Below, piece after piece: positions 6,481 to 13,247 of a stretch of 13,511 nucleotides of DNA. Source of the stretch: UBA6100 sp049658145 (GTDB taxonomy: Bacteria > Actinomycetota > Coriobacteriia > Anaerosomatales > Anaerosomataceae); the NCBI GenBank assembly GCA_049658145.1, contig JBASOJ010000070.1:1-13511 (forward strand), read 5' to 3'. Below the pieces are notes generated by a model that saw only the letters and a list, made by a program, of their open reading frames with translations, made no database searches and had not been told where the DNA came from. Both the position numbers and the translations under genes were made by a program. Each line of letters opens with the position of its first letter. The stretch's first letter is position 1.

Positions 6481-6744
6481 GTGGACGAATGCACGCTCAG
6501 GCACCGTCTCGGCGTCATCGGCATGAAGTGCGACGAGCACGAGTGCGTGTTCTGGACGCACGTGGGCCCCGAGGGCTCCGAGCCGCGGTGTGCGGTGGAG
6601 TACTTCAAGCTGCTCGACGCGCCCGGTCAGGAACTCGCCGAGTGGCTGATCGGCCTCAAAGACGAGCAGCTCGCCGAGGCGCTCGGCCTGCGCAGGGTCT
6701 ACCCGTCGCAGCAGCTGCCTACGTCACGCTCGTTCAGGCGGTAG
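6481..6744 (+). CDS. Small conserved-looking protein with four cysteines
   Basis: An 87-residue protein with no assigned function. Cysteines at 4, 17, 22 and 37 lie in an N-terminal half with the pattern C-x12-C-x4-C-x-FW-x12-C, which could hold a metal or an Fe-S cluster. The second half (about 43-70) is helical, with ELAEWLIGLKDEQLAEALGL. I recall uncharacterised actinobacterial proteins with a similar C..C-x-FW...CA pattern, but cannot verify that here. The GTG start at 6481 is chosen because GGGAGG lies eight bases upstream; the frame is open further upstream only through the selC terminator region. It stands alone between the terminator and the nitroreductase operon (78 bases to the next start). 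A weak TATCCT -10 at 6433 may drive it. Confidence 0.7.
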   Translation: MDECTLRHRLGVIGMKCDEHECVFWTHVGPEGSEPRCAVEYFKLLDAPGQELAEWLIGLKDEQLAEALGLRRVYPSQQLPTSRSFRR

Positions 6745-6822
6745 AGCTGCCGCAGGAGGACCGCGGCACCGTCGAAGACGTACACTCTGTTCGTGGCATG
6801 CCGGGAACCGAAGGGGAGTGAC

Positions 6823-7332
6823 ATGGACGCGATCGAGGCGATTCTGAGCAGGCGCAGTGTCCGCGCCTACACCGCCGAGCCGGTGTCCGAGCAGGACATC
6901 GAGACGATCCTGCACGCCGCGATGGCCGCCCCTTCGGCGGGCAACCAGCAGAGCTGGCGCTTCGTGGTCACGGCCGACCGCGCGATGCTCGACCGCATGG
7001 CCGAGTCCACGCCCTACGGCAAGATGCTGCGCGAGGCGCCGCTCGCCATCACCGTCTGCGCCGACACCCGCGACCTGCGCCACCCGATGATGTGGCAACA
7101 GGACTGCAGCAACGCCGCCGAGAACGCGCTGCTCGCCATCCACGCACTCGACCTGGGCGCCGTGTGGCTCGGCTTCTGGCCCAAGATGGAGCGCGTCGAG
7201 CCGCTCAGGGCCACGCTCGGCCTTCCCGAGGGTATCGAGCCGCTGTGCGTCCTGGCCGTCGGCCACCCCGCCGAGGGGCAGCCGTCGGTCGACCGCTACG
7301 ATGCCCGGCGCGTGCACCGGGACCGCTGGTGA
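6823..7332 (+). CDS. Nitroreductase-family FMN oxidoreductase
   Basis: A 169-residue flavoprotein of the nitroreductase superfamily, at the short end of its size range. The FMN phosphate-binding start SRRSVRAY (9-16), the core motif APSAGNQQSWRFVV (36-49) and the C-terminal helix-glycine region LDLGAVWLGFWPKMERV (109-125), then a final AVGHPAE stretch (145-151), are characteristic. Such enzymes are cytoplasmic homodimers that use NAD(P)H to reduce nitro groups, quinones or flavins; the physiological substrate is not evident. The ATG at 6823 has AAGGGGAG upstream. Its stop overlaps the GTG start of the ABC ATPase by four bases (GTGA), so it heads a translationally coupled operon with the Fet-like transporter. 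A ferric or flavin reductase role in iron handling is a reasonable inference only. Confidence 0.88.
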   Translation: MDAIEAILSRRSVRAYTAEPVSEQDIETILHAAMAAPSAGNQQSWRFVVTADRAMLDRMAESTPYGKMLREAPLAITVCADTRDLRHPMMWQQDCSNAAENALLAIHALDLGAVWLGFWPKMERVEPLRATLGLPEGIEPLCVLAVGHPAEGQPSVDRYDARRVHRDRW

Positions 7333-8006
7333 GCGTACCGCTGCTGGAGGCCCGCGACCTGCGGGTGGTGAGGACCGGCGATGCCGGGCCCATGAAAGTG
7401 CTCGACGGCGCGTCGCTTTCCCTCGAGCGCGGCGAGGTGGTGGACATCTCCGGTCCGTCGGGCTCCGGTAAGACCACATTCGTGCGGGCGCTCGCGCTCA
7501 TGCTGCCCGACGTGGCCGGCGAGCTCTTCCTCGACGGCCGGCCCGCAGCCGAGGTGGGCTCGCGCGCCTGGCGCTCGCGCGTGGCCCTTCTACCGCAGAA
7601 GCCGGTGATCTTCCCCGGCACCGTGCGCGACAACCTGCTCGTTCCGTGGCGCCTGAAGGTGCGGCACGGCATCGCCGCGCCCGCCGAGGACGCGATGCGC
7701 CGCACGCTCGACTCCTTCGGCCTTGAGGACGTGGCGCTCGACCGCGATGCCGCGAAGCTCTCGGTGGGTCAGGCCGCCCGAGTGGCGATGGCGCGCCTCG
7801 GCCTCACGCGCCCCGATGTGCTCTTGCTCGACGAGCCCGACGCGAGCCTGGATGATGACTCGGCGGCGCTCGTGGCGGCGCTCACCGCGCGCTTCACCGA
7901 GACGGGTGCGGTGGTGCGCATCCGGCATCACCGGCCCGACGGCATCGCAACCCGGCGCGAGCGCCTGGTGGCGGGGAGGCTCCACGGGGTGGGCGACAGT
8001 GACTGA
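7329..8006 (+). CDS. fetA: ABC transporter ATP-binding protein, FetA (YbbL)-like
   Basis: A 225-residue ATPase with Walker A GPSGSGKTT (42-50), Q-loop Q90 in ALLPQKP, signature LSVGQ (144-148, in place of the usual LSGGQ), Walker B VLLLDEP (164-170), D-loop SLDD and a switch-like histidine at 200/201. The sequence VALLPQKPVIFPGTVRDNL resembles FetA. The specific call rests mainly on the next gene, which is clearly FetB-like. Family knowledge: E. coli FetAB exports iron and helps resist oxidative stress. The GTG start at 7329 overlaps the nitroreductase stop, and the stop overlaps the permease start by eight bases. The protein energises the permease at the inner face of the membrane. Confidence 0.85.
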   Translation: MSVPLLEARDLRVVRTGDAGPMKVLDGASLSLERGEVVDISGPSGSGKTTFVRALALMLPDVAGELFLDGRPAAEVGSRAWRSRVALLPQKPVIFPGTVRDNLLVPWRLKVRHGIAAPAEDAMRRTLDSFGLEDVALDRDAAKLSVGQAARVAMARLGLTRPDVLLLDEPDASLDDDSAALVAALTARFTETGAVVRIRHHRPDGIATRRERLVAGRLHGVGDSD

Positions 8007-8805
8007 GACGGCCGGCGTGGTGGCGATCACCTGGCCGCAGCTACTGCTAGCGGCGGGCTTCATGGTACTTGTGGGTGCGATCTCGCTCCGCCTCGCGCTC
8101 GGGCTGGAGAAGGACCTGGCGATCGCGACCGTGCGCACGTACGTGCAACTCTTCATCCTCGGCCTCGTGCTGCGGTGGGTATTCGGCATCGACAGCCCGT
8201 GGCTCGTTCTCGGCCTGCTGTTGCTCATGGTCGCCGCCGCGGCGCAGACGATCGTGAAGCGCGCGCCCGACGCCCCGGCCGGGCTCTTCGGCGGCAGCTT
8301 CATCTCGATGGCGCTCACGGGCTTCATCGTCACGTTCGCGGTAACCGGACTCGTGGTGCAGGTGGACCCCTGGTACCGCGCGCAGTACGTGATACCGATC
8401 GCCGGCATGGTGCTCGGCAACTCGATGAGCGGCATCGCGCTCGCGCTCGAGCGCACGTTCGCCGACCTCGATGCGCGCGAAGGCGAGTTGCTGGCGCTCG
8501 TGGCGCTCGGCGGGAGCCCGTGGGAGGCGGCAGGAGCGAGCGTGCGCACGGCGATCCGCGCGGCGCTCATCCCCACCATCAACTCGATGGCCGCGGCAGG
8601 AATCGTGTTCATCCCCGGCATGATGACCGGGCAGATCCTCGCCGGGGCGGACCCGCTCGCCGCGGCGGGCTACCAGATCGTGGTGATGCTCATGGTCTCG
8701 GCGGCCACCGCGCTCGGCAGCGTGCTCGCTGTGCTGCTCACGTACCACAAGCGCTTCAGCGCCGACGGAGTCTTCATCGAGAAGGGGCTGCGCGATGCTC
8801 GGTAA
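7999..8805 (+). CDS. fetB: Iron export ABC transporter permease, FetB (UPF0014)-like
   Basis: A 268-residue membrane protein with about six to seven helices. Hallmarks of the FetB/YbbM family are RTYVQLFILGLVL near 46-58, IPIAGMVLGNSMSGIALALER in the middle, the cytoplasmic EGELLALVALGGSPWEA and the very conserved IPTINSMAAAGIVFIPGMMTG followed by QILAGADPLAA. It pairs with the preceding ATPase; the known E. coli homologue exports iron. The GTG start at 7999 overlaps the ATPase stop by eight bases; no separate strong ribosome site is visible, consistent with coupled translation. Its end overlaps the next gene by 11 bases. Confidence 0.9.
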   Translation: MTETAGVVAITWPQLLLAAGFMVLVGAISLRLALGLEKDLAIATVRTYVQLFILGLVLRWVFGIDSPWLVLGLLLLMVAAAAQTIVKRAPDAPAGLFGGSFISMALTGFIVTFAVTGLVVQVDPWYRAQYVIPIAGMVLGNSMSGIALALERTFADLDAREGELLALVALGGSPWEAAGASVRTAIRAALIPTINSMAAAGIVFIPGMMTGQILAGADPLAAAGYQIVVMLMVSAATALGSVLAVLLTYHKRFSADGVFIEKGLRDAR

Positions 8806-9142
8806 CCCCTACGTTCGCATCGTCAACAACTTCCTGCACGACATGGCCACCGGCACATGGGCGGCCTGCCTGGCGGTGCTGCTTGTGCTCTCCGGTCGGC
8901 TTGCGGGCATGCCGGCCGAGGCCGCAGTGGCCCTCGGCGACGCGATGACGCTCGTGTTCTGGATACTCGCGGGCGCGCTCGTGGTGGTGAGCGCCACCGG
9001 CGGCATCCGGCTGGCGTACTGGCGGCAGCAGACCGCGCCGGAGGATCTGGCGGCGAAGCGGCGTTCGCTCATCGTGAAACACATCGCGTTCTTCGTGATC
9101 TACGGCGGCGGGTCGGTCTGGGGCTGGCTGCTGCTGCCATAG
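8795..9142 (+). CDS. Unknown integral membrane protein (CopD-like topology)
   Basis: A 115-residue protein with three or four predicted helices (about 20-38, 50-74, 92-112). Two histidines sit near helix ends, H15 in NNFLHDMATGTW and H96 in LIVKHIAFF, and Trp residues flank the helices. The layout recalls small CopD-like or b-haem-binding membrane domains, but I do not recognise a named family. The ATG at 8795 lies inside the permease gene (11-base overlap), with AAGGGG about nine bases upstream, so it is the last gene of the nitroreductase-FetAB operon. An accessory role in iron or haem handling is inference from position only. Confidence 0.72.
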   Translation: MLGNPYVRIVNNFLHDMATGTWAACLAVLLVLSGRLAGMPAEAAVALGDAMTLVFWILAGALVVVSATGGIRLAYWRQQTAPEDLAAKRRSLIVKHIAFFVIYGGGSVWGWLLLP

Positions 9143-9192
9143 AGGAGTGTGGGCGCGTGCGTCGTAACCCGGAAGTGACAGTGCGGTAACGG

Positions 9193-9221
9193 TTGCCCCG
9201 CCTCAATCGGGACCCTACACT
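9193..9221 (+). promoter_or_regulatory. Promoter of the polyprenyl synthase gene
   Basis: TTGCCC (9193-9198) and TACACT (9216-9221) are separated by 17 bases, a sigma-70-type arrangement about 40 bases before the start codon. A short inverted repeat, CCGTGG-N6-CCACGG (9230-9247), follows in the leader. Confidence 0.55.
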
Positions 9222-9262
9222 ATCGAGGACCGTGGACCGGCCCACGGCTTCCCGGGAGGGCC

Positions 9263-10270
9263 ATGACCGCTTTCGAGCTCTATCTCAAGCGCAACGCCAA
9301 GAAGTTCGACGCCTATCTGGCGGAGTTCTTCAGCGACGGCACGCACGCCGACATGCGGCGCTACCTCTACAAGATGCTCTCGGACTACACCGCCAACGCG
9401 GGCAAGCGGCACCGCCCGCTCATCTGCGTGCTCGCGGCCGAGGCGGTGGGCGGCGACCCGAAGAAGGCGTGGAGCTCGGCGGCGGCTATCGAGCACTTCC
9501 ACACCGCCGCGCTCATCCACGACGACATCATGGACAGCTCTCTCACGCGGCGTGGCGTGCCGTGTCTGCACGTGACCGAGGGCGACGCGCTCGCGATCAA
9601 TGCCGGTGACCTCGCGCTCTCGCTCGTCACCGGCTCGGTGGTGGACGACGAGGGCCTGTCCGCGGAGTGCCGCCTGCGGGTGCTCAAGGAGCTCGTGGAG
9701 ATGACCACGCGCACGATCGAGGGCCAGGCGCTCGACATCGGCTGGGCGCGTGACGACCGCTTCGACCTCGGCGTGGACGACTATCTCATCATGGCCAACC
9801 ACAAGACGGCCTTCTACTCCGGTGCGGTGCCGCTCGCGGTGGGCGCTATCGTGGGCGGCGGCACCGAGGTGCAGATCGCCGCGCTCCGGGCGTTCGGGCA
9901 GGCCACGGGGCTCGCGTTCCAGATCCAGGACGACGTGCTCAATCTCGTGGGCACGCGCGAGGCCACCAAGAAGGACTTCCGAAGCGACATCACCGAGGGC
10001 AAGCGCACGCTGGCTGTGGTGCATGCGCTGGAGCACTCCCCGGCACGCGACCGGCTGCTTGAGATCCTCGCAACGCGCACTGAAGATGCGGCGATGCTCG
10101 ATGAGGCGGTGGCGATCATGCGCCAGAGCGGGAGCATCGACTTCGCACGCACCTACGCCCGCGATCTCGTGCTTTCGGCCAAGGCGGAGCTCGAGACCGC
10201 GCTGCCGAGGAGCAAGGCGCGCGACTTGCTGCTTTCGATGGCGGACTTCTTCGTGGAGCGCGACAACTAA
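9263..10270 (+). CDS. Trans-polyprenyl diphosphate synthase
   Basis: A 335-residue all-helical prenyltransferase of standard length that condenses isopentenyl diphosphate onto an allylic primer. Substrate-binding GKRHRP is at 47-52, the first Asp-rich motif DDIMD at 87-91 with R96/R97 after it, the KT pair at 181-182, and the second motif QDDVLNLVG at 222-230, followed by KKDFRSDITEGKRTL. The last Asp of the second motif is Asn (N227), as in a number of family members. Residues four and five before the first motif are Ala (A83, A82); small residues there usually allow long products, so a hexa- to octaprenyl chain for menaquinone is more likely than farnesyl or geranylgeranyl (inference). The ATG has GGGAGG three bases upstream. 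The gene stands alone, with its own promoter. Confidence 0.93.
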   Translation: MTAFELYLKRNAKKFDAYLAEFFSDGTHADMRRYLYKMLSDYTANAGKRHRPLICVLAAEAVGGDPKKAWSSAAAIEHFHTAALIHDDIMDSSLTRRGVPCLHVTEGDALAINAGDLALSLVTGSVVDDEGLSAECRLRVLKELVEMTTRTIEGQALDIGWARDDRFDLGVDDYLIMANHKTAFYSGAVPLAVGAIVGGGTEVQIAALRAFGQATGLAFQIQDDVLNLVGTREATKKDFRSDITEGKRTLAVVHALEHSPARDRLLEILATRTEDAAMLDEAVAIMRQSGSIDFARTYARDLVLSAKAELETALPRSKARDLLLSMADFFVERDN

Positions 10271-10418
10271 CTCGCGGGTGGCGCCACCGGTGAGGGTCTG
10301 GTGGCTGTCCTCGCCCACAACTCGCGCTGCATAGGCCTCCTCGGACTCCTCCAGCGGCTCGGCAGTTCGCTACGGGTATCATGTATGGGTATGCCCGAAC
10401 ACGAATGGAGGCCGCACG

Positions 10419-11609
10419 ATGCGCGCTGTGAAGGTTAGCGAGAACATCTGGTGGGTCGGCGGGATCGACTGGAACCTGCGCGACTTCCACGGCTTTGAGA
10501 CGCCGCGGGGCACCACCTACAACTGCTACCTGGTGATGGGCGAGACCGGCATCGCGCTCGTCGACACCACCAAGGCGCCGTTCATCCCCGAGGTGCTGGC
10601 GCGCATCGAGAGCGTCACGCCGCTTTCGAGCATCACCCACATCGTGGTGAACCACGTGGAGCCCGATCACAACGGCGGGCTGCCCGAGGCGATGACCGCG
10701 ATGCCGCAAGCCACCGTGGTTGCCTCCTCGGTGGGCGCCAAGAGCGTGGCCGAGTACCACAACGGCCTCGAGATCGGCAGCGTGAAGGCCGATGAGGTGA
10801 TCGACCTCGGCGGACGAACGCTCACGTTCCTGCCCGTGTCGATGGTGCACTGGCCCGACTCGATGTTCACCTACTGCCCCGAAGAGCGTGTGCTCATGCC
10901 CAACGACGCGTTCGGGCAGCATGTAGCGAGTGAGGAGCGGTTTGCCGACGAGCTCGGACTCGACGAGGCGCTCACGCAACTCGGCATCTACTACGCCAAC
11001 ATCCTGCTCCCGCTCGGCACAGCGGTGGGCAAGGCGATCGACAAGGTGCTTGAGAAGGGTTGGGCGCTCGATGTGGTGGCGCCATCGCACGGCGTGATCT
11101 GGCGCGGCAAGGACTTCGGCGCCGTGGTGGAGCGGTATCGCCGGTGGGGAAGCGGCGAGTTGCGCGACAAGGCCGTGATCGTGTACTCCACGATGTGGGG
11201 ATCGACCGCGACGATGGCCGCTGGCATCGCCGAGGGCATCTCGGCCGGGGGCGTGGAAGTGGCGATGCACGATCTGGCGGTGACGCCGCTCGCGCATATC
11301 ACCTACGATCTGCTCGAGGCCAAGGCGCTCGTGCTCGGCTCGCCCACGCTGCACCACGGCATGCTGTACCGCGTGGCTGGCTACCTACAGTACCTGCTCG
11401 GACTCAAGCCCGAAGGGCGGATGGCGGGCATCTTCGGCAGTTACGGGTGGAGCAAGGGCGCCGAGAAGCAGATGCGTTCGCGGCTCGAGGAGGCCGGGTT
11501 CGAGATCATCGCCGACGACTTCCTGGTGAAGTTCCGGCCCACCGCTGAGGACCTTGAAGCTGCCGAGGTGTGGGGACGCGCGTTCGCCGAGACCGTGAAG
11601 GCGCGCTAG
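10419..11609 (+). CDS. fprA: Flavodiiron protein (FprA-type flavo-diiron O2/NO reductase)
   Basis: A 396-residue protein, the usual two-domain length. The beta-lactamase-like N-terminal domain has the full diiron ligand set: H79, E81, D83 and H84 in NHVEPDHNGG, H144 (SMVHWPDS), D163 (PNDAFGQH) and H224 (APSHGVIW). The C-terminal flavodoxin domain (about 252-396) has the FMN phosphate loop YSTMWGSTATMA, then LGSPTLHHGML and FGSYGWSKGAEKQ. It reduces O2 to water or NO to N2O in the cytoplasm using electrons from rubredoxin, F420 or another donor; no rubredoxin domain is attached and none is encoded nearby. The ATG is supported by GGAGG seven bases upstream. It is typical of anaerobes that meet oxygen, which fits the cbb3 oxidase in this window. 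Confidence 0.95.
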   Translation: MRAVKVSENIWWVGGIDWNLRDFHGFETPRGTTYNCYLVMGETGIALVDTTKAPFIPEVLARIESVTPLSSITHIVVNHVEPDHNGGLPEAMTAMPQATVVASSVGAKSVAEYHNGLEIGSVKADEVIDLGGRTLTFLPVSMVHWPDSMFTYCPEERVLMPNDAFGQHVASEERFADELGLDEALTQLGIYYANILLPLGTAVGKAIDKVLEKGWALDVVAPSHGVIWRGKDFGAVVERYRRWGSGELRDKAVIVYSTMWGSTATMAAGIAEGISAGGVEVAMHDLAVTPLAHITYDLLEAKALVLGSPTLHHGMLYRVAGYLQYLLGLKPEGRMAGIFGSYGWSKGAEKQMRSRLEEAGFEIIADDFLVKFRPTAEDLEAAEVWGRAFAETVKAR

Positions 11610-11648
11610 CGTCACTCGTCGAGCGGTCTGCGCGTGAATGCACGAGTC

Positions 11649-11695
11649 GAGCCACCGGTGGGCTTCCGGCAACGATTCGGTGGCGGGCTCTTTAC
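11649..11695 (+). terminator. Weak candidate terminator after fprA
   Basis: GAGCC (11649-11653) pairs with GGCTC (11686-11690), and the adjoining ACCG with CGGT leaving a four-base bulge; TTTA follows. The palindrome CCACCGGTGG (11652-11661) offers an alternative fold. It lies 40 bases past the fprA stop. The bulge and short T-run make it uncertain. Confidence 0.3.
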
Positions 11696-11762
11696 CTGCG
11701 GATGATTCGGAACGATGCTTCTCGCTTCCGCCACAGCCACGCGAGCGAGAACCGGGACAGCA

Positions 11763-12035
11763 GTGACCACTGAGCAGATCAAACCGCACCTCGAGAAGGC
11801 CGTCTTCGGCTTCGGCATCGTCAATCCCATCATGGCCATCCCCCAGCTGTACAACATCTGGGGGCAGCACCATGTCAGCGGGCTGAGTCTCATCACTGTC
11901 GGCGCCGCGCTCGTGATGTCCATGCTGTGGACCGCGTACGGCCTGGTCGACCGCCAGACGGTGGTGTGGGCCACGAGCGCGCTGTGGGTCGGCATGAACG
12001 GTCTCACGCTGCTGGGTGTCGCCTTCTACACGTAG
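11763..12035 (+). CDS. PQ-loop (SemiSWEET-like) small membrane protein
   Basis: A 90-residue protein with three helices (about 13-30, 42-61, 66-88) and the PQ motif at P27-Q28 in AIPQLYNIW, followed by VSGLSLIT, the typical single-repeat layout of bacterial SemiSWEET/PQ-loop proteins. Such proteins dimerise to make a small-solute (often sugar) channel; the substrate here is unknown. The start is uncertain: GTG at 11763 gives the common family length and begins just before the conserved part, while an in-frame ATG at 11715 would add 16 residues of low-complexity sequence; neither has a strong ribosome site. It lies between fprA and intI, on the same strand as both. Confidence 0.72.
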   Translation: MTTEQIKPHLEKAVFGFGIVNPIMAIPQLYNIWGQHHVSGLSLITVGAALVMSMLWTAYGLVDRQTVVWATSALWVGMNGLTLLGVAFYT

Positions 12036-12127
12036 CCCAGCGACGGCGTTTACAGGCGGCTGGATAGCGGCTTACCTTCATGCCCCATACTCCGGACAAA
12101 CCGTCCGTCAGTTGAGGAGTGTCCGCA

Positions 12128-13105
12128 GTGAGCCAGCCCGCTCCGGGCAAGCCCAAGCTGCTCGACATCATGGCCGAGGAGCTCCGCGCGCGCCATTACA
12201 GCGCTCGTACCGAGAAGGCGTACCTGCTGTGGGTGGAGCGGTTCATCCGGTTCCACCACATGCGACATCCCGCCGAGATGGGCGCCGATGAGATCAACGC
12301 GTTCGTCACGCACCTGGCCGTGTCGGGCGGGGTGAGCGCGTCCACGCAGACGCAAGCACTCTCGGCGATCCTGTTCCTCTATCGGTACGTGCTTGGCTAC
12401 GACGTGGGGGAGATGCGCGGGCTCGTGCGCGCGAAGCGGTCCGAGCACGTTCCCGTGGTGATGACGCGACCCGAGGTGCGCGCCGTCTTGGCCGAGCTTC
12501 GCGACGAGTACTGGCTGATGGCGTCGGTCATGTACGGATGCGGGCTGCGCCTGTCCGAGTGTCTGCGGTTGCGGGTGCAGGATATCGACTTCTCCGGAAA
12601 CGAGATCCTCGTGCGCGACGGCAAGGGCGGGAAGGATCGCGTGACGATGCTGCCCGAGTCGCTCAGGGGGCCGTTGCGCGATCAGCTGCGTCGCGCTCGG
12701 GCGGTGTGGGAGCACGACCGTGCAGCCGGCTGGGGCCGGGCGATCATGCCCGGCGCACTCGACCGGAAGTATCCGGCGGCCGCCTCGGAGTGGAAGTGGC
12801 AGTGGGTCTTTCCGCAGGAGCGCCGCTGGCGAAACCCGAAGACGGGCGAGCAGGGGAGGCACCACGTGCATGCGACGTCGCTGCAGCGCGCGGTGCAGGA
12901 GGCGGTGCGCCGAGCGGGCGTGCAGAAGAACGTGGGCTGCCACACGTTCCGCCACTCGTTCGCAACGCACCTGCTCGAGAACGGCTACGACATCCGCACG
13001 ATCCAGGAGCTGCTCGGCCACAAGGACGTGCGGACCACGATGATCTACACCCACGTGCTCAACCGCGGCGGGCGGGGCGTGCGGAGCCCGCTCGATGGGA
13101 TGTGA
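12128..13105 (+). CDS. intI: Integron integrase (tyrosine recombinase IntI)
   Basis: A 325-residue tyrosine recombinase of the IntI family. The N-terminal DNA-binding (SAM-like) domain covers about 8-100, with HYSARTEKAYLLWVERFIRFH at its start. The catalytic set is complete: R141 (GLRLSECLRL), beta-hairpin K166 (DGKGGKDR), H272 and R275 (CHTFRHS), H298 (LGHKD) and nucleophile Y307 (TTMIYTHV). The feature separating IntI from XerC/D is present: an extra helix patch LDRKYPAAASEWKWQWVFP (211-229), plus the highly conserved ending LNRGGRGVRSPLD. It inserts and excises gene cassettes between attI and attC sites. The GTG at 12128 is chosen because GAGGAG (12114-12119) lies eight bases upstream; GTG 12119 overlaps that ribosome site. 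No truncation or frameshift is visible. Confidence 0.95.
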   Translation: MSQPAPGKPKLLDIMAEELRARHYSARTEKAYLLWVERFIRFHHMRHPAEMGADEINAFVTHLAVSGGVSASTQTQALSAILFLYRYVLGYDVGEMRGLVRAKRSEHVPVVMTRPEVRAVLAELRDEYWLMASVMYGCGLRLSECLRLRVQDIDFSGNEILVRDGKGGKDRVTMLPESLRGPLRDQLRRARAVWEHDRAAGWGRAIMPGALDRKYPAAASEWKWQWVFPQERRWRNPKTGEQGRHHVHATSLQRAVQEAVRRAGVQKNVGCHTFRHSFATHLLENGYDIRTIQELLGHKDVRTTMIYTHVLNRGGRGVRSPLDGM

Positions 13106-13132
13106 GCGGGGCGGCGGGCTGGGCGCTGAGGC

Positions 13133-13247
13133 GGGCTTACACAGACTGCGCAAGTTCGGACGCTGAGTAGGACTTGGTGGCATTATGAAGAAGTAGACTA
13201 GCTGGGCAGGCTGTTACGCAGTCTGGATACTGGTTGTTAGCGGGACT
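13133..13247 (+). other. Candidate integron attachment site (attI or degenerate attC)
   Basis: Just 3' of intI, the 100 bases 13141-13240 are about 51% GC in otherwise much richer DNA. CAGACTGCG (13142-13150) is repeated inverted as CGCAGTCTG (13217-13225), extendable to 11 of 12 pairs, and an inner seven-pair hairpin CAAGTTC/GGACTTG lies at 13151-13176. To the right is GTTAGCG (13236-13242), which matches the integron core-site consensus GTTRRRY at five of seven positions; to the left, GGCTTAC (13134-13140) is its imperfect inverse. Spacing is asymmetric (1 and 10 bases), unlike a textbook attC. No coding frame is convincing here. Confidence 0.35.

Noticed and set aside
10277..10288. Perfect palindrome GGTGGCGCCACC after the polyprenyl synthase gene, considered as a terminator
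   Set aside because: No loop, no T-run follows, and a 12-base palindrome is not rare in such GC-rich DNA.
10116..11357. 413-codon minus-strand frame opposite fprA
   Set aside because: The plus strand encodes a complete flavodiiron protein with all ligands; the antisense frame is His/Arg rich without motifs.
12050..13183. 377-codon minus-strand frame opposite intI
   Set aside because: The plus-strand integrase is complete and motif-rich; the antisense frame has no recognisable domain.
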